Source: Parvibaculum sp036499025 (GTDB taxonomy: Bacteria; Pseudomonadota; Alphaproteobacteria; Parvibaculales; Parvibaculaceae). Taken from it: DNA of 20,719 nucleotides. Every line of letters starts with the position of its first letter. The stretch's first letter is position 1. Positions 1-6,076 of this stretch are shown piece by piece. The notes under the pieces were generated by a model. That model worked only from the letters and a program-made list of their open reading frames with translations, ran no database searches and had not been told where the DNA came from. The translations under genes were made by a program, and so were the position numbers. Location: the NCBI GenBank assembly GCA_036499025.1, contig DASYEM010000014.1, positions 1-20,719 on the forward strand. Direction: 5' to 3'.

Positions 1-352
1 TCACATTCCCATCTGCGCTGGCGAACAGCGATCCAGCCATGCTGGCGAAAGACGAGCCAAAGGAATTTCCGACCGAACTGCCGATGGAATTCACCGCATT
101 GTTCAACACCAGCTTCGACAGGTTGAGCGCCAGTTTCTGCAACGTGTCGGAAAGCGACTTGCCGCGCAGCGCCACATCGTCGAAAGCGCCGGTCAGCGTC
201 CGCCCGAAATCACGCCCGCCCGAAGCCGCGCGTTTGTAATCGCTCGTCACGCCGGACAGCGTCCGCGTCGTCTCCGCGCCAAACGCCCGCGTCGCCGCGG
301 CGGCCCCCTCCATCGCCGATGTCAGCGCGACGGGATCGTTCGTGTCGGTCAT
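1..352 (-). CDS. GTA-type phage tail tape measure protein, N-terminal part (cut by window edge)
   Basis: This frame opens at an ATG (350-352) preceded by AGGA with a 5-nt spacer and stays open to the window edge, giving the first 117 residues. The tape measure sets tail length and occupies the tail lumen in siphovirus-like particles. Visible features are an Ala/Thr-rich start and the stretch FDDVALRGKSLSDTLQKLAL followed by an amphipathic, Ser/Asn/Gly-rich segment, which resembles the short tape measure of Rhodobacter-type GTAs (gene g11), judged from memory of that family. It follows the other GTA-like genes in direction, but is separated from the tail chaperone gene by about 3 kb of unrelated genes and a palindromic repeat. 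The C-terminus is not seen, so length cannot be compared with the family. Confidence 0.75.
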   Translation of the reverse strand, partial: MTDTNDPVALTSAMEGAAAATRAFGAETTRTLSGVTSDYKRAASGGRDFGRTLTGAFDDVALRGKSLSDTLQKLALNLSKLVLNNAVNSIGSSVGNSFGSSFASMAGSLFASADGNV

Positions 353-372
353 TGCTTTCCTCACTGTTTGAA

Positions 373-485
373 GACCCTCACCCAACCCTCTCCCAGAGGG
401 AGAGGGCTAGAAAGATGAGGCCGCCCTCGATCCCCTCTCCCTCTGGGAGGGGGGACCCGTGCCGAAGGCGCGGGAGGGTGAGGGC
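373..485. repeat. Palindromic intergenic repeat R1 (CCCTCTCCC type)
   Basis: Outer arms CCCTCACCC (375-383) and GGGTGAGGG (476-484) enclose two small hairpins: a perfect CCCTCTCCC/GGGAGAGGG stem (386-394 with 398-406) and a related imperfect one around 432-454. It fills the whole gap between the lipoprotein gene and the tape measure gene. The layout resembles the multi-armed palindromic repeats dispersed in rhizobial-type chromosomes; related elements occur at about 5525-5626 and 7975-8099. Confidence 0.85.
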
Positions 486-493
486 CTCGTGCG

Positions 494-724
494 TCACCGG
501 CACATCGCACGCGCCTCGTCGCGCAGGCGGCCGTAATCGGCGATGAACTTTCCCGTCATGGATTGCGGCCCCAGCCGCTCGAGTTCATCCGCTGCCGCCG
601 CCTGCTCCGCCGCCGCATAAGGCCTCACGCTCAGACATGCCGCGTCAGAAGCTCCCGTCGCGCAGCCGTTCAACGGCATCAGACTGATCGCGAGGACCAA
701 GCTCACCCGCTTCACGAATGGCAT
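494..724 (-). CDS. Small lipoprotein, candidate outer-membrane spanin (Rz1-like)
   Basis: This 76-residue protein has a basic N-terminus (MPFVKR), a hydrophobic stretch and a lipobox LNGC, so the mature lipoprotein would start at Cys20 with Ala at +2, compatible with the outer membrane. The mature part is Ala-rich and helical, with a second Cys near its start and one before the end. The ATG has GGAG with a 7-nt spacer, lying inside the upstream 67-residue gene in another frame; the two overlap by 80 nt. A lipoprotein start embedded in a membrane/coiled-coil gene is the arrangement of Rz/Rz1 spanin pairs, which fuse inner and outer membranes at the last step of lysis. The mature part is not Pro-rich as in classical Rz1. 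Function is inferred from position and architecture. Confidence 0.6.
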   Translation of the reverse strand: MPFVKRVSLVLAISLMPLNGCATGASDAACLSVRPYAAAEQAAAADELERLGPQSMTGKFIADYGRLRDEARAMCR

Positions 725-848
725 TCTGCGTCTCCAGTTTCTGCTCCAGCGCCGAGGCGCGCTCGCGGTCCCGCGCCCAGAGAAAGGCGATCAATGCCGC
801 ACCGAAATCGGCAACGACGCCGATGAGTTTGGCGAGAAGATCGATCAC
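645..848 (-). CDS. Short inner-membrane coiled-coil protein, candidate inner spanin
   Basis: This 67-residue protein starts at a GTG that overlaps the stop of the holin-like gene by 4 bp (GTGA), which suggests translational coupling. Residues about 5-24 form a hydrophobic helix (LLAKLIGVVADFGAALIAFL); the rest is charged and helical (RDRERASALEQKLET), fitting a short coiled coil. A membrane anchor followed by a coiled coil, with a lipoprotein gene starting inside its 3' half, matches the layout of Rz-type inner spanins. It is shorter than usual Rz proteins, so it could instead be an accessory holin or antiholin-like protein. No catalytic motif is seen. Confidence 0.55.
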   Translation of the reverse strand: MIDLLAKLIGVVADFGAALIAFLWARDRERASALEQKLETQNAIREAGELGPRDQSDAVERLRDGSF

Positions 849-1207
849 GCCGCCGGTTCCGCCGCCTGAAGCCGCGCCTCGATCATCCGTTGCAAATGAT
901 CGCCATCGAGACCGAGCGCCTTCACTGCTTCCGGCACATGCGCCAGCGCGTAATTCGCCGCTTCCGCGAGCAGGTCGCTTTTAACGTCGAGTTTGAGCCG
1001 TCCCGCCTCCAGCGCGTCGAGCTTCGACATCGCAAAAGCGATGCCCATGCCGAGTGCCTTGTCGAGGATTTGCCCGAGCTCGCCGTCGCGTTTTGCTTTG
1101 AGAAGTTGGCAGGCTTTCGCGGCCACGACGGAGGCAAGCGCGGTCAGAACGCCGAGAATCAAATCTCCGATGAGCGGCTGCAGCGGCGTCAGATCAATCG
1201 CATACAT
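845..1207 (-). CDS. Phage holin candidate, LLH-like family
   Basis: This 120-residue protein has one long N-terminal hydrophobic segment (residues about 9-31) followed by a charged helical region ending in LGLDGDHLQRMIEARL. That pattern resembles LLH-type phage holins, small membrane proteins in which a C-terminal domain with a final 'IEARL' helix is common in alphaproteobacterial prophages (from memory of the family). Three in-frame starts exist; the ATG at 1205-1207 is chosen because AGGG lies 8 nt upstream, while the ATG at 1211-1213 is only 2 nt from it. It heads a three-gene overlapping cassette with the two spanin candidates. No endolysin gene lies within the window, so lysis would need one elsewhere. 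Confidence 0.6.
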   Translation of the reverse strand: MYAIDLTPLQPLIGDLILGVLTALASVVAAKACQLLKAKRDGELGQILDKALGMGIAFAMSKLDALEAGRLKLDVKSDLLAEAANYALAHVPEAVKALGLDGDHLQRMIEARLQAAEPAA

Positions 1208-1399
1208 GGTCATATCCCTTTCGTCATAAAAAATGCCCCTCATCTTTCAATGAAGAGCGTTGTCCCGTTCGTTGGTGCAGATCCGCGCCGCAACCAACGT
1301 AATTTATCCGTATAGAGCGCGATCCAATTATCCGGCTTGCCGCCAGCTCGTCTTTTCGCTTACAAACGAACAACGAGTTTTCCGGTAACAGAGTGCCAT
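1208..1399. other. Divergent intergenic region between lysis cassette and lipoprotein gene
   Basis: This stretch must carry the start signals for the plus-strand pair and probably those of the lysis cassette and tape measure. It is visibly richer in A+T than the GTA genes. It holds an inverted repeat GTTGGT (1271-1276) and ACCAAC (1293-1298) around a 16-nt spacer, which could be an operator, although a chance match of 6 bp is possible. I see no convincing -35/-10 pair. Confidence 0.4.
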
Positions 1400-2305
1400 A
1401 TGCTGAACATTCGATTTGTACGTATCTGCGCCCTGTTTGCGCTGCTCGGAGCCTGTGCGAGGGTCGATATCAAGAATGTCCCCCAGGCAAATTTGGGCGA
1501 TACCTACGTCGTTGGCACATCATCGCAACACGCCACGATCAAAGGCAGCGGCGATACCAGCGGGACGATGCTCAGTCCGACGATGATCGCCTATCTAGTC
1601 TCCATCGACGGCAAGAATGTGAAAGGGCGGGGCGACATATTTGACCCTGTGCAAATCGATCCCGGCATTCATTCACTTCTCGTCGCCTACAGATCGATAG
1701 GCGGCGCGTCGCATGGCTTCGTTCCCCTCATGCTCGATGCAAAGCCGGGTGCGGCTTACGTCGTCAAGGAAGAATACCAGGGTGGGTTCCTCCGTCTGGG
1801 GACGGCTGAGGATGTCACCAATGAATATATGTACATCGAAGACGAGAAGACCGGCCTTGCGGCAACCGACAAGGTGACCGACACGCTGCGCCGCAACACG
1901 AATATGTACATCCAGTCGACAGACAAGAGCGCCGCTACCCTGCGCGGGATCAAGATGGAGAAGTTGCTGGGCTCAAACGCCTGCTTCATTGCCGCCATCG
2001 ACGGCCGCTTCATGCCAACAATCGAGGGCCAGACTTTTCTGGATCACGACCGCTCCGACTTCGACGCCGTCGCGAAAATCGCTCCCGGACGGCACGCCGT
2101 TGCCGTCAGCATCGATTTCGGCAACATAAAAGGCGCTTATCCGTTCTTGCTGGATGCTACGCCAAACGCAAGCTATGTCGTCAAATGCGATCTCGTGGAC
2201 AGGCAAATAAACGGCAAGCTGAACGCCACCATCAACATTTTGGTGGAAAACGAAACGACCCACACGGTCGCCGTTCCCGCCATAGATTTACCTATCGAAT
2301 TTTAG
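1400..2305 (+). CDS. Lipoprotein with two copies of a ~100-residue repeat unit, unknown function
   Basis: The protein has 301 residues from the ATG at 1400, chosen because it places a basic start and hydrophobic helix before a lipobox LGAC (Cys19, Ala at +2, outer-membrane type); the 21 codons upstream look non-coding. After a linker there are two units, residues about 45-151 and 179-292. Each has the same order of landmarks: ATIKG or ATLRG, then I-DG, then PG-H, then DA-P-x-x-YVVK, then an acidic IEDEKTG or VENETTH end. This suggests a duplicated beta-sandwich-like domain of the kind found in scattered proteobacterial lipoproteins. The next gene carries two more units. The gene opposes the GTA genes and looks less G+C-rich, pointing to separate acquisition. 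Function is unknown; export to the envelope is the only firm inference. Confidence 0.75.
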   Translation: MLNIRFVRICALFALLGACARVDIKNVPQANLGDTYVVGTSSQHATIKGSGDTSGTMLSPTMIAYLVSIDGKNVKGRGDIFDPVQIDPGIHSLLVAYRSIGGASHGFVPLMLDAKPGAAYVVKEEYQGGFLRLGTAEDVTNEYMYIEDEKTGLAATDKVTDTLRRNTNMYIQSTDKSAATLRGIKMEKLLGSNACFIAAIDGRFMPTIEGQTFLDHDRSDFDAVAKIAPGRHAVAVSIDFGNIKGAYPFLLDATPNASYVVKCDLVDRQINGKLNATINILVENETTHTVAVPAIDLPIEF

Positions 2306-2332
2306 GTTAGCCCGGAAAGCAGATTCCGCATC

Positions 2333-3298
2333 ATGACGTCCCAATTGAAGATCACCGTTTCCGCCATGGCGCTTGCCGTCGCAATGCTTTGTCATTCCGC
2401 CAATGCCGACGAACCTGTATTGCCGGCGGGCACCGCGAGCATCCGTGGCGACCTTGTTTCAGGTCCCTTGCGATCTTCAACCGGGTCGCGCATCGTCGCC
2501 GTCGATGGTCGCCTCATTTATGGCGAGGTCGAGCCGTGCAAGCCGGTTTCCCTCGCGGTCGGCCTGCACTCATTGGTCGTGGACGTTGACGATAAGGAGT
2601 TTCCGCTCCGCCTCGACGCGAAGCCCGACACAGCCTATGCCGTCAAATGGACGAATGATTCATCGCCGGTTGCGTTGGTCGAGAACGGCAACACAAAAGA
2701 AATCGTCGCCAGAATCTCCACCAATCTCGATGATCTTCCCAGCCCTTATGCTCCGCCGGCGGGCGACACCAGGAATCTTGCGACCATAAAAACGTCCCAG
2801 CTCCGGCAATCAAATTGGCCCTTCGGCGATGCAGATGTCGGACACATCTATGTCAGTGCGGTCGATGGCCAATTTGTTGACGGATACCAGACGCAACTCT
2901 CCAAACGGGCGGGCGATCACGCGGATCTGAATATAGCGCCCGGTGCGAGAGCGTTGATGATCGGCGCTCACTACTCATTTGTGGGCATCAACGGTGGCGA
3001 TAGCTACGGATGGATCAACATGCCCATTCTGTTTCAGGCCGAGCCGGCGACGACCTATGTCCTCAAGTACGGAAAAATCGAAGGTGCGCCGGGTCGCCTG
3101 AGGTTCGATTTCTGGATCGAGGATGAGACTCACGGCAAAACCGTCTATCCCAAAAACACGTTCTTTCTTAACCTGGCGGCAAGAGGCCAGTCCTATATGG
3201 CGGCCATTCCGGAGCATAAGGAAGTCAGCTTTCCGCTTGAGCATGGTCAGGTGAAACGCACGCCCGAAAAGCCGAAGCCGTGGTGCGAACACGACTAG
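2333..3298 (+). CDS. Secreted paralogue with two copies of the same repeat unit, unknown function
   Basis: This 321-residue protein starts 27 nt after the lipoprotein gene, so the pair is probably co-transcribed. It has a typical signal peptide with likely cleavage after ANA (residue 25), and no lipobox. Two units follow, residues about 35-125 (ASIRG, VDGR, VGLH, DAKPDTAYAVK) and 150-272 (ATIKT, VDGQ, PGAR, AEPATTYVLK, WIEDETHG), matching those of its neighbour. The product should be periplasmic or exported. Its TAG stop lies in a palindromic CTAG (3295-3298) that also supplies the TAG stop of the convergent tail chaperone gene, so there is no room for a terminator between the two. I do not recognise a specific function. 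Confidence 0.7.
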   Translation: MTSQLKITVSAMALAVAMLCHSANADEPVLPAGTASIRGDLVSGPLRSSTGSRIVAVDGRLIYGEVEPCKPVSLAVGLHSLVVDVDDKEFPLRLDAKPDTAYAVKWTNDSSPVALVENGNTKEIVARISTNLDDLPSPYAPPAGDTRNLATIKTSQLRQSNWPFGDADVGHIYVSAVDGQFVDGYQTQLSKRAGDHADLNIAPGARALMIGAHYSFVGINGGDSYGWINMPILFQAEPATTYVLKYGKIEGAPGRLRFDFWIEDETHGKTVYPKNTFFLNLAARGQSYMAAIPEHKEVSFPLEHGQVKRTPEKPKPWCEHD

Positions 3299-3489
3299 CG
3301 ATCGGGATAGTCTTCATTGAGGGCGATGAGTTGCTCACGGCTCATCGACGATTGAGTAAAACTGCCCAGCCCCGACCCGCGCGCCGCCGCCGCCAGTTCC
3401 GGCAAGGTCATGCGCCAGAAGTCCCGCGGCGCGAGGCGCAAATGCCCGAGGCCTAACTCCATCGCCCGGGCCCAGGGGAATGCCTTCAT
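3295..3489 (-). CDS. Phage tail assembly chaperone, GTA g10.1-like
   Basis: This 64-residue protein carries the FPWARAMELGLGHLRL start and a RDFWRMTLPEL motif typical of the small tail assembly chaperone found after gp10 in Rhodobacter-type GTA clusters. Such chaperones keep the tape measure soluble during tail assembly. The ATG overlaps the gp10 stop by 4 bp (ATGA). Normally the tape measure follows at once; here the gene is followed by two opposing genes and a lysis cassette, and its TAG stop is read from the same CTAG as the stop of the convergent plus-strand gene. Confidence 0.8.
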   Translation of the reverse strand: MKAFPWARAMELGLGHLRLAPRDFWRMTLPELAAAARGSGLGSFTQSSMSREQLIALNEDYPDR

Positions 3490-3803
3490 GCGCCCTCGCC
3501 GCCGAATGTCGCGGTGAGCAGGTCGGCTACGATGGCGATATAGCCCGCTGCGCCACCTTCCGCGCTCATGCGCGCCACGTCCTCGTCGCTGACATCCTCG
3601 CCCGCGCCGCGCAACCCCGCGCCGATCACGCGGATCGCATCGCGCGCGCCGATGCGGCCCGTCTCGAAGCGGGAGGCGAGCGCCAACATATCTTCGCCGC
3701 CGAACGCATCTTCGAGTTCGGCCAGCGCGCCGAGCGTCAGCACCAGCACGCGGCGCTCGCCGCCGAGCACCGCCTCGATCTCGCCGCGATGTCTGTTGGC
3801 CAT
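3486..3803 (-). CDS. GTA family protein gp10, tail-tube/chaperone-type
   Basis: This 105-residue protein starts MANRHRGEIEAVLGG and contains LTLGALAELEDAFG, the hallmark of the GTA gp10 family, which lies between the major tail protein and the tail chaperone. The ATG at 3803 is preferred because homologues start with MANR; a GTG at 3809 overlaps the previous stop by 4 bp and is the alternative, giving 107 residues. There is no clear ribosome binding site, so translation is probably coupled to the upstream gene. Confidence 0.85.
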   Translation of the reverse strand: MANRHRGEIEAVLGGERRVLVLTLGALAELEDAFGGEDMLALASRFETGRIGARDAIRVIGAGLRGAGEDVSDEDVARMSAEGGAAGYIAIVADLLTATFGGEGA

Positions 3804-3805
3804 GC

Positions 3806-4219
3806 TCACAGCGCCGCGAACGTCACCGCGCCCGCGCTTTCCAGCGACAGGTCGAACGTCACCTCGCCGTCATGCTCACCCCCATATTCAAGCGCCGTAA
3901 TCTGGAACGCCCCCGTCACCGTGCCGAAGTCGGGAATGACGATCTGCCAGTTCCTGATCGCCGCATCGAAGAAGATCTGCCGCACGCTTGCGTCCGACGC
4001 TTCGTCGCGGAAAATGCCGCGCCCGCTGACGCTCGCGGTGCGCACGCCCGCGCCTGCCAGCAACTCGCGCCATTGGCCGCTCGAATCCGCATTGGTGATA
4101 TCGACGCTGCGCGCGTTGAAGGCGAGCGAGCGCGTGCGCAATCCCGCCACCGTCGTGAATGCGCCCGCGCCCTCCGCGTCGAGTTTGACGAGCAGGTCCT
4201 TGCCCTTTTGAGCCGCCAT
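3806..4219 (-). CDS. Phage major tail protein, TP901-1 family (GTA g9-like)
   Basis: This 137-residue protein forms the tail tube. It starts MAAQKGKDLLVKLD, with R-SLAFNARSVDITNADSSG and a C-terminal EVTFDLSLESAG, which are recognisable landmarks of the TP901-1 type major tail protein in GTA clusters. The length agrees with that family. The ATG has a strong AAGGAG five nt upstream, the best site among the tail genes, as expected for a highly expressed structural protein. It sits 9 nt after the DUF3168 gene. Confidence 0.9.
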   Translation of the reverse strand: MAAQKGKDLLVKLDAEGAGAFTTVAGLRTRSLAFNARSVDITNADSSGQWRELLAGAGVRTASVSGRGIFRDEASDASVRQIFFDAAIRNWQIVIPDFGTVTGAFQITALEYGGEHDGEVTFDLSLESAGAVTFAAL

Positions 4220-4228
4220 GATGTCTCC

Positions 4229-4639
4229 TTAAGATTTGATCGGTTCGGTGACGGCGCGAAAACGGATCGTTCCGCGCCAGGTCGCGCCATCGGCGTCGCG
4301 CCGCGTCTCCGCGCCGAGGAAGCGCAGATTGACGAGGCGATGCCCCTCGAGCGTCAGCTCCGCGTCATGCAGCGCCGCGTTGACCGCGCCCATGATCGCT
4401 TTCGCCTCCGCCCGGCCGCCGCCGCGCGCATAGGCGTTAAAGGCGAGGCGGTGTTCCGCGCCGGTCGCCTCGCCCGCGCTCCAGTCCTCCACCTGCGCCT
4501 CGCCGAGCGTCAGGTACGGAAAGCCCGTATCGCCCGGCACGTTGTCGTAGATGCGCGTGGCGACCAGGGCGGCGAGCGGCGCGTCCTCCGCGAGCCTTGC
4601 ATAAAGTGCTTTCTGCAAAGCGAGATCCGCGTCCATCAT
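4229..4639 (-). CDS. DUF3168 tail-completion/terminator-type protein (GTA g8-like)
   Basis: This 136-residue protein begins MMDADLALQKALYARL and has APLAALVATRIYDNVP and FPYLTLGEAQVEDW, the pattern of DUF3168 proteins, which cap or join tails in HK97-like phages and GTAs. The start at 4639 is chosen because its ATG overlaps the upstream stop in ATGA; a second ATG follows directly. The longer open frame to 4672 lies inside the head-closure gene and is not needed. Confidence 0.85.
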   Translation of the reverse strand: MMDADLALQKALYARLAEDAPLAALVATRIYDNVPGDTGFPYLTLGEAQVEDWSAGEATGAEHRLAFNAYARGGGRAEAKAIMGAVNAALHDAELTLEGHRLVNLRFLGAETRRDADGATWRGTIRFRAVTEPIKS

Positions 4640-4959
4640 GCCGCCCCGCTTTCCGCATTGATCGCCAGCCATTGCCGCTTGCCGTCGGGATCGCGCATGC
4701 CGCGAATATTGAGCGTCTGCCCGCGCCAGACGAGCCGCATCTCTGCCGTCACGTCGCCGCGAAAGCGAATGGTGATGCGGTGCGGCCCCCGCGCTTCATC
4801 GCGTTCGGCCAGCACATGTTCCGTGCCGCCAAGCGCCATGACTTCCGCCCAGACGGTCGCCAGCGTTTCCCATGTCACATCCGCGCCGCCCGCGCCGTCG
4901 GCTGTTCGCACGGGCCGCTCGATGATCACGCGCTCGCGCAATTGCCCCGCCGCCGTCAC
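4636..4959 (-). CDS. Phage head closure protein (SPP1 gp16-like, GTA g7-like)
   Basis: This 107-residue protein has the family's order of features: LRERVIIERPVRTADGAGG at the start, W-tl-tvWAEV in the middle and a GMRDPDGKRQWLAI end. Such proteins close the head-tail connector ring after packaging. The GTG start overlaps the connector gene stop (GTGA), and the stop overlaps the next gene's ATG, showing tight coupling of three consecutive genes. Confidence 0.85.
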   Translation of the reverse strand: MTAAGQLRERVIIERPVRTADGAGGADVTWETLATVWAEVMALGGTEHVLAERDEARGPHRITIRFRGDVTAEMRLVWRGQTLNIRGMRDPDGKRQWLAINAESGAA

Positions 4960-5510
4960 AGCCGCATCCTCCGGTAAGGCGCAACGAGCGCCGATACCGC
5001 CAGAGGCATCTCGGCGGGCGCATCGCCGAAGCTCACCGGCTCGCGATGTTCAAACCAATGCGCGACCAACATTAGCACCGCCTGTTTCAGCGGCGCGGGC
5101 ACGGCGGCGGCGTCGCCATATCCCGCCGTGAAATCGATCGCGATGCCGGCAACGCGCCGCAGCGGTGCGGGCCATGTGCCCGCCGCCACAATGCGCGGCT
5201 CATCGCCCGCCAGCGCCGTCTGATAAAATGCCGGATCGAGTGCGCCCACACCGTCAATCATCACCGCCGTCACGGCGGCGCTCGGCGCAAGCGGCAGCCT
5301 CACCGCCGCGCCCGGCCATTCGTCGAGCAGCAACCGCCAGCTCTGCGTGACGAAAGCGCGCCGCGTCTCGCCCTCCAGCACGGCGCGCGCCGCCGTGATG
5401 AACGCCGTCAGCAGCGCATCCTCGCCCGTTCCGTCGAGCCGCAGATGCGCGCGCACCTCGGCCAGCGTCACCGGCTCTTCCGCCGGTCCCGAAATCAAAA
5501 ACAATGTCAT
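4956..5510 (-). CDS. Head-tail connector protein (phiE125 gp8-type, GTA g6-like)
   Basis: This 184-residue protein has PVTLAEVRAHLRLDGTGED near the start, then LLTAFITAARAVLEGETRRAF and a C-terminal AVLMLVAHWFEHREPV. These are landmarks of the gp6/gp8 head-tail connector family that adds a ring below the portal. The ATG at 5510 follows AGGA/GGAAGG; the open frame further upstream runs into a palindromic repeat (5525-5626) and is not coding. That repeat sits just upstream of the ribosome binding site, so its RNA fold could affect expression. Confidence 0.85.
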   Translation of the reverse strand: MTLFLISGPAEEPVTLAEVRAHLRLDGTGEDALLTAFITAARAVLEGETRRAFVTQSWRLLLDEWPGAAVRLPLAPSAAVTAVMIDGVGALDPAFYQTALAGDEPRIVAAGTWPAPLRRVAGIAIDFTAGYGDAAAVPAPLKQAVLMLVAHWFEHREPVSFGDAPAEMPLAVSALVAPYRRMRL

Positions 5511-5524
5511 GACTTTTCCTTCCA

Positions 5525-5626
5525 CCTCCCCCTTGTGGGGAGGTCGAAATGCGCAGCATTTCGGGTGGGGGGTCTCTTCGAAGATGTCTCGCCAAGAGAC
5601 CCCAACCCCTCCCCACAAGGGGGAGG
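5525..5626. repeat. Palindromic intergenic repeat R2 (perfect 19-bp outer stem)
   Basis: The outer arms 5525-5543 (CCTCCCCCTTGTGGGGAGG) and 5608-5626 are perfect reverse complements over 19 bp. Inside are a CGAAATGC/GCATTTCG hairpin (5545-5563) and a GGTCTCTT/AAGAGACC pair. It fills the gap between the 142-residue protein gene and the connector gene. The cruciform-like design matches dispersed chromosomal repeats of the Hyphomicrobiales. Confidence 0.9.
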
Positions 5627-5634
5627 GGCTAGAG

Positions 5635-6063
5635 TCAAACGACAGGCTTCACATGCGCGCGGGCCAGAACAGCCAGCGCCGAAACCGGTGTGCCGTTCGT
5701 ATGCGTGCCGGTCAGCACGAGGCTCACGCGGCTATAGCGGGCATTGCCCACATAGCCGATGCGATATTCCTTCTGCGCTTTCGCGGCGGCATCCACCGTC
5801 GCGAAAATGCCGCTCGCCGACACCGTGCCGTTGACGGCTTTCGCTTCCGTCACGGCGGCCCAGTTCGCGCCGTCTTCCGAGGCTTCGAGCTTCACCTCCG
5901 TCTTCAGCGAAGACGACAACGTGTCGCCGCTCGCACCGAAGAGAACGATGTGCTCGACCGCCTCGAAGCCCTGGCGGTCGATGGGCGCGCCCGACCGCGC
6001 CGTAGTCGTCACGGCGGGATCGAGCGACTGCACTGTTTTCAGATTGTGATGCAGATCTTTCAT
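5635..6063 (-). CDS. Hypothetical phage-type protein downstream of capsid, possible head decoration protein
   Basis: This 142-residue protein starts at an ATG with a clear GGAGG 8 nt upstream, 13 nt after the capsid gene, so it belongs to the structural operon. It is rich in beta-prone and small residues (EHIVLFGASGDTLSSS, EVKLEASEDGANWAAV, YIGYVG-type strand near residue 100) with no catalytic motif, membrane segment or signal peptide. I recognise no named family. Position directly after the major capsid gene is where many HK97-like phages carry a head decoration or stabilising protein; the classic RcGTA order goes directly from capsid to connector, so this gene appears extra. The functional guess is inference from position only. 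Confidence 0.7.
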   Translation of the reverse strand: MKDLHHNLKTVQSLDPAVTTTARSGAPIDRQGFEAVEHIVLFGASGDTLSSSLKTEVKLEASEDGANWAAVTEAKAVNGTVSASGIFATVDAAAKAQKEYRIGYVGNARYSRVSLVLTGTHTNGTPVSALAVLARAHVKPVV

Positions 6064-6076
6064 AAGCGGGCCCTCC

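Noticed and set aside
366..486. CRISPR array suggested by closely spaced similar short repeats
   Set aside because: The similar segments are inverted arms of one palindromic element, not regularly spaced direct repeats with unique spacers.
3872..5131. Plus-strand open frame of 419 codons opposite the tail and connector genes
   Set aside because: Composition is Arg/Ala-rich without domains, and it lies opposite four recognisable GTA-like genes with overlapping starts and stops.
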